Shown in pieces: positions 18,938 through 28,002 of a DNA stretch of 64,000 bases (within the stretch, counting starts at the first letter, position 1; each line of letters begins with the position of its first letter). The position numbers were made by a program, and so were the translations under genes. The notes below the pieces were generated by a model. It was not told where the DNA came from, did no database searches, and saw only the letters and a program-made list of their open reading frames with translations. This stretch comes from Gammaproteobacteria bacterium (GTDB lineage Bacteria > Pseudomonadota > Gammaproteobacteria > Thiohalomonadales > Thiohalomonadaceae): positions 1 to 64,000 of the forward strand of contig JAPHSX010000029.1 in assembly GCA_026196575.1 (NCBI GenBank). Reading direction: 5' to 3'.

Positions 18938-20389
18938 ATGGCACAGAACACCCTCTACTGGCACGATTACGAGACCTTTGGCGTCGATACGGCGCGTGAC
19001 CGGCCGGTGCAGTTTGCCGGGGTGCGCACCGATGAGGAGCTCAACATCATCGGCGAGCCGCTCAACATCTTCGCCCGCCCGGCCCCCGATACCCTGCCGC
19101 ACCCGATGTCGTCCTATATCACCGGTATCACCCCGCAACAGGCGCTGGAGCGCGGACTGCCGGAGGCGGAGTTTATCGCCCGCATCCTGGCGGAGCTCTC
19201 CCAGCCCGGCACCTGCGGGGTTGGTTACAACAGCCTGCGCTTTGATGATGAGGTGACGCGCCACACCCTCTATCGCAACCTCTACGACCCCTATCTGCGC
19301 GAGTGGCAGCACGGCAACTCGCGCTGGGACATCATCGACATGGTGCGCACCTGCCGCGACCTCAGGCCCGAGGGGATCGTCTGGCCGCAGCGCACGGATG
19401 CCGAGCGCAGCAGCTTCAAGCTGGAGGAGCTGACGGTGGCCAACGGTATCGGCCACGAGCAGGCGCACGACGCCCTCTCCGATGTTTACGCCACCATTGC
19501 GATGGCGCGGTTGATCAAGGAGAAGCAGCCCAGGCTGTTTGATTTCTGCTACAAACTGCGGCGCAAGAACGAGGTACTGAAATATCTCGACCTCAAGGAG
19601 ATGACGCCTATCCTCCACACCTCGGGGATGTACGGCAGCGACTTTGGCAACACCCGCATGGTGGTGCCGCTCGCCAACCACCCCACCAACAAGAACAGCG
19701 TCATCGTCTTCGACCTGGCGCAAAGCCCGCAGATGCTGCTGGAGCTGAGCGCGAAGAGGCTGCGCGAACTGCTCTACACCCCCAACGCCGAGCTGCCCGA
19801 GGGGGTGGAGCGCCCGGCGCTCAAGCAGGTGCTGATCAACAAGTGCCCGGTGCTCTCCCCCTCATCGATCCTCACCGGCGAGACGGCGAAGCGGCTCAAT
19901 ATCGACCTGATGCGCTGTCAGCAGAACCGCCAGGCACTGCTCGCGGCGCGCAAGGCGATCCAGGCGAAGCTGGTCAAGATCTTCGAACCGCAGGTGTACG
20001 AGGCGAAAACCGACACCGACCTGCTGCTCTACGGCGGCGGCTTCTTTACCGATGGCGACAAGCGGCAGATGGCGGCGATCCACAACACTCTCCCCGAGGA
20101 GCTGGGCGGCCAGAGCTGGGGCTTTGAGGACAAGCGGCTGCCGGAGATGCTGTTCCGCTTCCGCGCGCGCAACTACCCCGAGAGTCTCACCGCCGAAGAG
20201 CAGGCACAGTGGCTGGAGCACTGCCGGGCGCGGCTCATCGAGGGCGAGGCGGGACACCTCACCTTCGAGGGCTTTTATGCCGAGCTGGCGCAGCTGCGCG
20301 CCGAGCAGGAGCTGGATGCGCGGCAGGCGCAGATCCTCAACGAGGTGGAGCAGTTCGGGCGCGAGCTGGAGGCCTATCTGCGAGGGTAG
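18938..20389 (+). CDS. sbcB: Exodeoxyribonuclease I
   Basis: TLYWHDYETFGVDTARDRPVQFAGVRTDEELNIIGEP...GYNSLRFDDEVTRHTLYRNLYDPYLREW. Confidence 0.97.
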   Translation: MAQNTLYWHDYETFGVDTARDRPVQFAGVRTDEELNIIGEPLNIFARPAPDTLPHPMSSYITGITPQQALERGLPEAEFIARILAELSQPGTCGVGYNSLRFDDEVTRHTLYRNLYDPYLREWQHGNSRWDIIDMVRTCRDLRPEGIVWPQRTDAERSSFKLEELTVANGIGHEQAHDALSDVYATIAMARLIKEKQPRLFDFCYKLRRKNEVLKYLDLKEMTPILHTSGMYGSDFGNTRMVVPLANHPTNKNSVIVFDLAQSPQMLLELSAKRLRELLYTPNAELPEGVERPALKQVLINKCPVLSPSSILTGETAKRLNIDLMRCQQNRQALLAARKAIQAKLVKIFEPQVYEAKTDTDLLLYGGGFFTDGDKRQMAAIHNTLPEELGGQSWGFEDKRLPEMLFRFRARNYPESLTAEEQAQWLEHCRARLIEGEAGHLTFEGFYAELAQLRAEQELDARQAQILNEVEQFGRELEAYLRG

Positions 20390-20432
20390 CCACCGTCCCG
20401 GCGCGCAGGCCGCTTTCTGGTAGAATCGGCGC

Positions 20433-22778
20433 ATGGATATCAGCGACCTTATCGACCCCCTGAATGACGCCCAGCGCAACGCAGTTTGCGCCGTGCCCGG
20501 TCACCATTTAATCCTCGCCGGGGCGGGCAGCGGCAAGACGCGGGTGCTGACCCACCGCATCGCCTTTCTCATCCGCACCGGGCAGGCCTCATCCTGGAGC
20601 ATCCTCGCCGTCACCTTTACCAACAAGGCGGCCAACGAGATGCGCGGCCGTTTGGAAAAGTTATTGGAGCAGCCGATCGGCGGCATGTGGGTCGGCACCT
20701 TTCACGGTATCGCCCACCGCCTGCTGCGCAGCCACTGGCGCGAGGCGGGACTGTCACAGACCTTCTCCATCCTCGACAGCGACGATCAGTACCGCCTGGT
20801 GCGGCGCATCCTGCGCGAGTTCCAGCTCGACGAGGCGAAGTGGCCGCCGCGCCAGCTGCAGTGGTATATCAACGGCCAGAAGGATGAGGGGCACCGCCCG
20901 CAGCACATCGACACCTACGGCGACCACTACGCCGAGCAGATGGTGAAGCTCTATGCCGCCTATGAGGAGGCGTGTGCGCGCAACGGGGTGATCGACTTTG
21001 CCGAGCTGCTGCTGCGTGCCCACGAGCTGCTGCGCGACAACCCGGAGATCCTCGCCCACTACCAGCGCCGCTTCTCGCACATCCTGGTCGACGAGTTTCA
21101 GGACACCAACGCCATCCAGTACGCCTGGCTGCGGATGTTTGCCGGGGAGCGGGGGGAGATCTTTGCGGTGGGTGATGATGACCAGTCGATCTACGGCTGG
21201 CGCGGCGCCAAGATCGAGAACCTCCACCGCTTCCAGCAGGAGCTGCCGGGCGTGGAACTGATTCGCCTGGAGCAGAACTACCGCTCCACCGCCACCATCC
21301 TCGCCGCCGCCAACGCCCTCATCGCCCACAACAGCGAGCGCCTCGGCAAGGAGCTCTGGACCGACGGCGAGAAGGGGGAGGCGATCAAGCTCTACACCGC
21401 GATTAACGAGCAGGACGAGGCGCGCTACGTCGCCGGTCAGATTGAGTCCTGGGTGCGCGGCGGCGGGCGCCACGAGGAGTGCGCCATCCTCTACCGCTCC
21501 AATGCCCAGTCGCGGGTGCTGGAGGAGGCGCTGATGATGGCCGGTATGCCCTACCGCATCTACGGCGGGTTGCGCTTTTTTGAGCGCGCCGAGATCAAGG
21601 ACGCGCTCGCCTATCTGAGACTGCTGGTCAACCGCAGCGACGACCCCAGCTTCGAGCGCATCATCAACACCCCCACCCGCGGCATCGGCCTGCGCAGCGT
21701 CGAGGCGATCCGTGAACAGGCGCGCGGCCGCGGCCTCTCGATGTGGCAGGCGGCCGAGGAGCTGGTTGCCGGCAAGGGGCTGGCGGCGCGCGCCGCCAAC
21801 GCCATCGCCGCCTTTCTGCAGCTGATTGAACGGCTGAGCCGCGAGAGCGCGGGGCAGCTGCTCGATGAACGGGTGGAGCATGTGGTGGCGCAGAGCGGCC
21901 TTATCGACCACTACAAAAAGGAGAAGGGGGAGAAGGGGCAGGCGCGCATCGAAAACCTGGAGGAGCTGGTCTCCGCCGCCAGACAGTTTGAGTATGACGA
22001 CTACCTCGATGTGGGAGGCCCGTCCCCGGGCCGAATAGATGGTGGTGGAAATCGCGGCGGGGACGCCGCTCCCACAGTTGGGGGGAGGGTTCCAGCTGGT
22101 GAAGACGAAAATTCAGATGCTTTCTCTGAAATTGGCTATGCAACTGAGTTGAATGTTGAAAGTACTCCGTTGCTTCGATATGAAAATGATTTTGACGACC
22201 TCTCCGCCTTCCTCGCCCACGCCGCGCTGGAGGCGGGCGAGGGACAGGCCGACGAACACCAGGACGCGGTGCAGTTGATGACCCTGCACAGTGCCAAGGG
22301 GCTGGAGTTCCCGCAGGTCTTTCTGGTGGGGCTGGAGGAGGGACTCTTTCCGCACAAACTCTCCAGCGACGACCCGGCACGGCTGGAGGAGGAGCGGCGC
22401 CTCGCCTACGTCGGCATGACCCGCGCCATGCAGCGCCTCACCCTCTGCCATGCCGAGGTGCGCCGCCTCTACGGCGAGGAGCGGTACACCCGCCCATCGC
22501 GCTTCATCGGCGAGGTCCCGGCCGAATATCTCGAAGAGGTGCGGATGCAGGGCACCATCAGCCGCCCGGTCTACCGGCGCCAGGCCCCCGTTGGTGACCT
22601 CGATCAAAGCGCCGAGGGCCGCCTCTCGCTCGGCTCCCAGGTGGTACATCCCAAGTTCGGGGCGGGCGTGGTCCTCAACTGCGAGGGGGCGGGTGCCCAG
22701 ACGCGGGTACAGGTGAGCTTCGATGAGTTCGGCACCAAGTGGCTGGTGCTGGCCTATGCCAATTTGCAGATAGCGTAA
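20433..22778 (+). CDS. uvrD: DNA helicase II UvrD (with about 59 aa internal insertion)
   Basis: LILAGAGSGKTRVLTHRIAFLI (Walker A), ILVDEFQDTNAIQY, GDDDQSIYGWRGA, VQLMTLHSAKGLEFPQVFLVGLEEGLFPH, RLAYVGMTRA. Confidence 0.96.
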   Translation: MDISDLIDPLNDAQRNAVCAVPGHHLILAGAGSGKTRVLTHRIAFLIRTGQASSWSILAVTFTNKAANEMRGRLEKLLEQPIGGMWVGTFHGIAHRLLRSHWREAGLSQTFSILDSDDQYRLVRRILREFQLDEAKWPPRQLQWYINGQKDEGHRPQHIDTYGDHYAEQMVKLYAAYEEACARNGVIDFAELLLRAHELLRDNPEILAHYQRRFSHILVDEFQDTNAIQYAWLRMFAGERGEIFAVGDDDQSIYGWRGAKIENLHRFQQELPGVELIRLEQNYRSTATILAAANALIAHNSERLGKELWTDGEKGEAIKLYTAINEQDEARYVAGQIESWVRGGGRHEECAILYRSNAQSRVLEEALMMAGMPYRIYGGLRFFERAEIKDALAYLRLLVNRSDDPSFERIINTPTRGIGLRSVEAIREQARGRGLSMWQAAEELVAGKGLAARAANAIAAFLQLIERLSRESAGQLLDERVEHVVAQSGLIDHYKKEKGEKGQARIENLEELVSAARQFEYDDYLDVGGPSPGRIDGGGNRGGDAAPTVGGRVPAGEDENSDAFSEIGYATELNVESTPLLRYENDFDDLSAFLAHAALEAGEGQADEHQDAVQLMTLHSAKGLEFPQVFLVGLEEGLFPHKLSSDDPARLEEERRLAYVGMTRAMQRLTLCHAEVRRLYGEERYTRPSRFIGEVPAEYLEEVRMQGTISRPVYRRQAPVGDLDQSAEGRLSLGSQVVHPKFGAGVVLNCEGAGAQTRVQVSFDEFGTKWLVLAYANLQIA
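22011..22075. repeat. REP-like inverted repeat pair located inside the uvrD reading frame
   Basis: GTGGGAGGCCCGTCCCCGGGCCGA ... TCGCGGCGGGGACGCCGCTCCCAC; each half contains its own hairpin and the two GTGGGAG ends face each other. Confidence 0.8.
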
Positions 22779-22804
22779 ACAGCGCAGCAAGAGAGGGGAG
22801 AGTG

Positions 22805-23884
22805 ATGAGAAGACGTGACTTTATCAAGGGTGCCGCCGTGGCCTCGGTGGCGGCCGGTGCGGGCGTGGCCGCGCCGATGGCGCAGGCGCAGGAGAAGATC
22901 CAGTGGAAGATGGTCACCACCTGGCCGAAGAGCTTCCCCGCCCTCGGCACGGGCGCCAACTATCTGGCGGAGCTGATCACCACGATGTCGGGGGGGCGTC
23001 TGGAGGTGAAGGTGTACGGTGCCGGTGAGCTGGTGCCGGCCTTTGAGATCTTCGATGCGGTGTCGCGCGGCACCGCGCAGATGGGTCACGGCGCGGCCTA
23101 CTACTGGAAGGGCAAGAGCGAGGCGGCGCAGTTCTTCTCCGCCGTCCCCTTCGGCCTCACCGCGCAGGAGATGAACGCCTGGCTCTACCACGGCGGCGGC
23201 ATGGCGCTGTGGGAGGAGGTCTATGCCCCCTTCGGGCTGGTGCCCACGGCGGCGCTCAATACCGGGGTGCAGATGGGCGGCTGGTTTAACAAGGAGATCA
23301 ATACGCTTGCGGATCTGAAGGGGTTGAAGATGCGTATCCCCGGCCTTGGCGGTGAGGTGCTGCGCCGCCTCGGCGGTACCCCGGTGAGCCTGCCGGGTGG
23401 CGAGATCTACTCCTCGCTCAAGTCGGGGGCGATCGACGCCACCGAGTGGGTCGGCCCCTACAATGACCTCGCCTTCGGCCTGCACAAGGCGGCGCAGTAT
23501 TACTACTACCCTGGCTGGCACGAGCCGGGCACCACCCTGGAGTGCTTCATCAACAAGGAGGCGTTCGAGGCGCTGCCCGGGGATCTGCAGGCCATCGTGC
23601 TGACCGCCAGCAAGGCGGCCAACCTCGATGGCCTCTCCGAACTCACCGCGCGCAACAACCAGGCGCTGCATACCCTGGTGTATCAGCACAAGGTGGCGCT
23701 GCGCCAATTTCCCGCCGAGGTGCTGGCGCAGCTGAAAAAGGTCTCCGATGAGGTGGTGGCGGAGATCGTCAGCAAGGACCCGCTGGGCAGGAAGGTCTAT
23801 GACTCATTTACGGCCTTTCGCGAGCAGGCGGCGGCCTGGCACGATATCTCGGAGCGCGCCTATCTCAATGCGCGCCGGGGGTAA
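22805..23884 (+). CDS. TRAP transporter substrate-binding protein (DctP family), Tat-type signal
   Basis: MRRRDFIKGAAVASVAAGAGVAAPMAQAQEKIQWKMVTTWPKSFPALGTGANYLAELITTMSGGRLEVKVYGAGELVPAFEIFDAVSRGTAQMGHGAAYYW. Confidence 0.93.
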   Translation: MRRRDFIKGAAVASVAAGAGVAAPMAQAQEKIQWKMVTTWPKSFPALGTGANYLAELITTMSGGRLEVKVYGAGELVPAFEIFDAVSRGTAQMGHGAAYYWKGKSEAAQFFSAVPFGLTAQEMNAWLYHGGGMALWEEVYAPFGLVPTAALNTGVQMGGWFNKEINTLADLKGLKMRIPGLGGEVLRRLGGTPVSLPGGEIYSSLKSGAIDATEWVGPYNDLAFGLHKAAQYYYYPGWHEPGTTLECFINKEAFEALPGDLQAIVLTASKAANLDGLSELTARNNQALHTLVYQHKVALRQFPAEVLAQLKKVSDEVVAEIVSKDPLGRKVYDSFTAFREQAAAWHDISERAYLNARRG

Positions 23885-24102
23885 TAGGGGGGCATGGCAA
23901 CCCACCCACGGGGTGGGTAACCATTCGGGATAGGGATTTCCCGAAATGCTTCACGAGGTAGCGGCACATTTGAACGCCTATTTGTATCGTGCTCAACACC
24001 TCACGACGAGACAGGCCACGCTTAACCGCGCGCTGCATGATTCCATCAATTGGCGTTACAGGTGCGGCACCTTTAATCATAATAACGTAACAAGGAAGCA
24101 CC

Positions 24103-26232
24103 ATGTCTAGCCCTCATGACCATCGTCAAAAGGACGATAACGCGTTCGCCCCTATTGCTCTGGCCTTTCTTCTGGCCGCATCACCTCTGGCATTTTCAGC
24201 CGAATCATCATCACCCCTCGCCCTTTTATTACAGCAGGGTGCTATAGCCGATTATGGTGCCTCCCCCTGGTATACGGAGACTATCACTCTGGGAAACAGT
24301 TCAATGAAACTGGCCCTGGACTCGGGTGCCAACTTTATCTGGGCTACCTCTGACCTCTGCACCACCGATGCGTGCAACAACCATCAAAAGGTAAGTACCA
24401 CTCAAACGGGATTTAGCTGGATCGATCAGACTACCTCCGTTCGCTCTTTCGGGCCCTGGGGGTCAATGACCACCGAAACCGGCAGTGTCACTTTTAATAC
24501 CACCGGAACGACCGGCATGAGCATGGATCTGTTTGCCTCGACCAACTATAGCGGTGGCCAGTTTAAATACCTGGCTTGGGGTGGTGGCATCGGTTTCCCC
24601 TCAACCAGTAGCGGACTGGAGCAGGGCAGCAGTTTCTATTTTGCCAACCTCTATCACAGCGGCGCCATTAGCCAGCCCAGCTTCTCTCTGGTGACAGAGC
24701 CGACCACCGGCTATGGTTTTATGCTGCTGGGTGGTGATGACCCCGCCCTCTATAAACCAGAAACCAGGATTGAGCTTAAACCCAACACCACCGGTCAGAT
24801 CGACTACATATGGGGCACCGATCTCTACTCTTTTGATGTGGGCAGTCAAAGCATTCCAGCGCTGACCAATGCCCGTTTCTACCTTGATAGCGGCTCGTCA
24901 CTATTCAAGGGCGATGAGATCTATATCACCCCCATTCTGCAACAACTGGTCGCTCTTACAGATAAGAGCGGCAAGCTGATCTTTGATAAGGTCTATGACG
25001 CCGATAAGAAGTGGGTAAGCCTTGTCTATGCCAATGGTCAGGGGCCGGGTCACTATACCGGCATGCTCCCCGATATCACCCTGACCCTTGGCCAGAGTTG
25101 TGCTGGCAGTAGTGGCCAATCTGCGCAGATTACCCTAAGCCCTGCGCAGTACTCATACCTTGTTGCGGAGGGCGACCGGGCCGGTAGCTGGGTGCCTGCT
25201 TTTAGTGTACTCAATGGCGTTGGCGGTCTGCTTGTCGGCTCTACCTTTATGGACCTGCTCTACACCAACTTTAACTACGTGGATAATGGCACGGGTACAT
25301 TAACTCAGGGGAATATGTACCTTTACCAGAAATCTACCGGTTCGAGCCCTGCGCAGATGAGCTGTGTCGCTACGCCGCACCCAATTGAGGGGACCTGGGT
25401 CAACTCATACTGCTCTCAGGTCACTCTCGCCCTGACGCCTGATAATTCCATTATTGGCACCTACACTTCGTATACCGGTTCTACCGGATCATCCAATGTG
25501 GTTGGCTGGCTTTCTGGCTCACCAGTTAATGTTAATCACCAGCAGCTTCCGGTCAATCCAGAGGGCACCCCAATTGCACTGGGGATACAGTGGCGTCTGA
25601 TTAACGACCCAGTTAGTGCTGCGGATGGTTCGTGGCACTGGGTTTCAAATTTTTCAGGGCAATTTCATCCTCAACAGATCGTCCGTGAAGGGGGACAGCA
25701 GGACTACCAGCTTAACCAGACACTGGAGGTGACCAACGGACTACTTGCCACCGCGACTGTTGCCGGACTGACCAGCAAGGTGCCACAAATGTGGCCGCAA
25801 ACGCTGACCTTTGGCAGGATCCCTCCCCCCTACTGTGAGGCCGTCACGCCACCACCGGCCATCCCCTTCAGTGGTACCGCAACGGACAATATTTCGGGTA
25901 CATGGCGCTCGGCCTCTGGCGCTATGCTGACACTGATTGCTGATATTGCTAGCGGTAACGTTTTTGGCAACTACGCCAGCGGCACTCAAACCTATGATGT
26001 GATTGGCCTTGTGGATGCCATTACCGCTACTCCAGGATCAACCCTGGTAGAGCAGGGGCTTGCACTGGCGATAAGAAATACAACGGGTGATGTGTTCTCT
26101 ATGTCTGGCGGTGTCAACCTTGCCGCAACAAACACCATGACGCTATGGGTGGATGATCTGACCGTAACCACATGGACCGACCGTTTTATGCAATCGGATT
26201 ATGACAAGACGACATGGAGTCGGGTCCAATAG
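24103..26232 (+). CDS. Secreted pepsin-like (A1) aspartic protease with two C-terminal avidin-like domains
   Basis: Signal peptide; LALDSGANFIWATSDLCTTDACNNH (first catalytic Asp plus pepsin-type C-x4-C loop), SFGPWGSMTTETGSVTF (flap), ARFYLDSGSSLFKG (second Asp), GGLLVGSTFMDLLYTNFNYVDNGTGTL; then IEGTWVNSYCSQVTL...IGTYTS...IALGIQWR...FSGQF and ISGTWRSASGAMLTL...FGNYASG avidin-like repeats. Confidence 0.85.
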   Translation: MSSPHDHRQKDDNAFAPIALAFLLAASPLAFSAESSSPLALLLQQGAIADYGASPWYTETITLGNSSMKLALDSGANFIWATSDLCTTDACNNHQKVSTTQTGFSWIDQTTSVRSFGPWGSMTTETGSVTFNTTGTTGMSMDLFASTNYSGGQFKYLAWGGGIGFPSTSSGLEQGSSFYFANLYHSGAISQPSFSLVTEPTTGYGFMLLGGDDPALYKPETRIELKPNTTGQIDYIWGTDLYSFDVGSQSIPALTNARFYLDSGSSLFKGDEIYITPILQQLVALTDKSGKLIFDKVYDADKKWVSLVYANGQGPGHYTGMLPDITLTLGQSCAGSSGQSAQITLSPAQYSYLVAEGDRAGSWVPAFSVLNGVGGLLVGSTFMDLLYTNFNYVDNGTGTLTQGNMYLYQKSTGSSPAQMSCVATPHPIEGTWVNSYCSQVTLALTPDNSIIGTYTSYTGSTGSSNVVGWLSGSPVNVNHQQLPVNPEGTPIALGIQWRLINDPVSAADGSWHWVSNFSGQFHPQQIVREGGQQDYQLNQTLEVTNGLLATATVAGLTSKVPQMWPQTLTFGRIPPPYCEAVTPPPAIPFSGTATDNISGTWRSASGAMLTLIADIASGNVFGNYASGTQTYDVIGLVDAITATPGSTLVEQGLALAIRNTTGDVFSMSGGVNLAATNTMTLWVDDLTVTTWTDRFMQSDYDKTTWSRVQ

Positions 26233-26282
26233 GTAGTTCGCAACGGTTAAAACAGCAGAGTGATTACGGCCCGCTCTATTGG

Positions 26283-27854
26283 TTAAAGCGAAGAGACCCG
26301 CTCTACCATGGCTAATAGAAGGGTAATATCGATGGGCTTGGTAATATATTCATCAAATCCATCCTGCAACGCTTTTGTTTTCTCCTCTGCCGTTGCATGC
26401 CCAGTCAGTGCCGTGATGTAACTTTTACTGCGCCCGGTTGATGCCTCAAATTTTCTGATCTGCCGCATCGCAGTATGCCCATCCATCTCGGGCATCTGGA
26501 TATCCATCAGCACCAGATCATAATGTGCACCTTGATACTGCTCCAGCGCCTGCCTGCCGTTACCCGCTACATCGATGGTGTGCGGAAAATCTTTGAGAAA
26601 TGATTTGATAACGAAGACGTTAAGATTATTGTCATCTGTCAACAGAATGCGCAGTACGCGTTGGGCACCCTGGGGTACAACCTTCAAGCTATTTTCACTA
26701 TCCTCCTTAGGCTCTGAAATTCCTTCAGTAAACGGTAGCTCAATAGTAAATGTGGTGCCTTCGCCAACGATGCTTGATACCTCAATCCGTCCCGCCATAA
26801 GCTCAACCAGCTGCGAGACAATGGAGAGCCCCAGACCGAGACCACCATATTCACGGGTAATTGAGTTGTCTGCCTGCTCGTAGGGTTGGAATATGGTCTC
26901 TATCTTTTCGGCAGGTATTCCCATGCCGGTGTCGCTGACCATAAAGCGGAGGGTTGCCGGCCTCTCCTGCAGCAGCTGGACATGCAATGTAATGTGACCT
27001 GCGCTGGTAAATTTGATGGCGTTGTAACCCAGGTTGATCAGCACCTGTTGCAGTCGCGAGTGATCGGTAATTATTATTTCGGGAAGGTTTTCGCCCTTCT
27101 CCAGGCGGAATTCCAGCCCCTTTTTACCAGCATCACAACGGAGGACATTGGCGGTATTTTCCAGTAAAAAGATGAGATCTCCCGCACTCTGCTGCAACGA
27201 GTATTGGCCGTTTACCAGGCGTGCAACATCCAGGATATCTTCGACTGTGGTATGGAGAATATTGGTGGCGGCACGCGCTACCCCAAGATATTCTTTCTGT
27301 TGTTCCGACAGCTCTGTTTTGCTCAGCATGTCGAGCATACCCATGATGGCCGTAAAGGGGGTGCGGATCTCATGACTGGTGGCTGCAATGAATTGGTCCT
27401 TGGCCTTGCTGCCCGCCTCTGCCCTTTCCAGCGCGCGCTCCAGTTTCTCCTCGCTGTTGCGAATATCGGTAACGTCCCTGGCCAGGGCCAGTGAGCCTGT
27501 CACCTCACCCTGCGAATCGGTTAAATTGTGTGAATTCCAGGAGAGCACGCGATGGCTGCCATCCTTGCACTGGATGGTGGTTTCGAAGTCCTCGATCTCC
27601 TTACCCTGCTCGATAATTTCGAGCGCCCTGGCGAAGACGAAGTTTCGATACGCCTCATCCGGGTATAACAACTCCCAGATGTTCTCCTTTCCAAGAACCT
27701 CTTCCTTGCGGTAGCCGCTGATGCGCTCAGCCGCCCTGTTCCACATAACCACCCTGGCATTATTATCCAGCGCATTCAGCCACATGGCCGTATTATTCAT
27801 AATAATACGGTGAAACTCTTTGAGTGTAGCTGAATCTATATTACTGTCTGTCAC
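26283..27854 (-). CDS. Hybrid sensor histidine kinase (PAS-HisKA-HATPase-REC)
   Basis: PAS region NARVVMWNRAAERISGY; KDQFIAATSHEIRTPFTAIMGMLD (H box); QVLINLGYNAIKFT; GLGLGLSIVSQLVELMAGRIEV; REC LVLMDIQMPEMDGHTAMRQIR. Confidence 0.95.
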   Translation of the reverse strand: MTDSNIDSATLKEFHRIIMNNTAMWLNALDNNARVVMWNRAAERISGYRKEEVLGKENIWELLYPDEAYRNFVFARALEIIEQGKEIEDFETTIQCKDGSHRVLSWNSHNLTDSQGEVTGSLALARDVTDIRNSEEKLERALERAEAGSKAKDQFIAATSHEIRTPFTAIMGMLDMLSKTELSEQQKEYLGVARAATNILHTTVEDILDVARLVNGQYSLQQSAGDLIFLLENTANVLRCDAGKKGLEFRLEKGENLPEIIITDHSRLQQVLINLGYNAIKFTSAGHITLHVQLLQERPATLRFMVSDTGMGIPAEKIETIFQPYEQADNSITREYGGLGLGLSIVSQLVELMAGRIEVSSIVGEGTTFTIELPFTEGISEPKEDSENSLKVVPQGAQRVLRILLTDDNNLNVFVIKSFLKDFPHTIDVAGNGRQALEQYQGAHYDLVLMDIQMPEMDGHTAMRQIRKFEASTGRSKSYITALTGHATAEEKTKALQDGFDEYITKPIDITLLLAMVERVSSL

Positions 27855-28002
27855 CTGTGCCGAACCCTTTTTATCTAATTATTAACCCATTCACCCCGGA
27901 CGAGGTGTAGCGGTAACCAATATTATGCATATCTTTCCCTGCATGGTCGCTATAGAAGCAATGGTCAGAGTAAGGAAGCAGTGGAGTAATGAAGAAGAGG
28001 TG

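Noticed and set aside
23865-24104. 79-aa minus ORF between the TRAP SBP and protease genes, possible gene relic
   Set aside because: Could be a decayed gene (REVLSTIQIGVQMCRYLVKHFGKSLSRMVTH looks protein-like) but I cannot recognise a family; unsupported without a search
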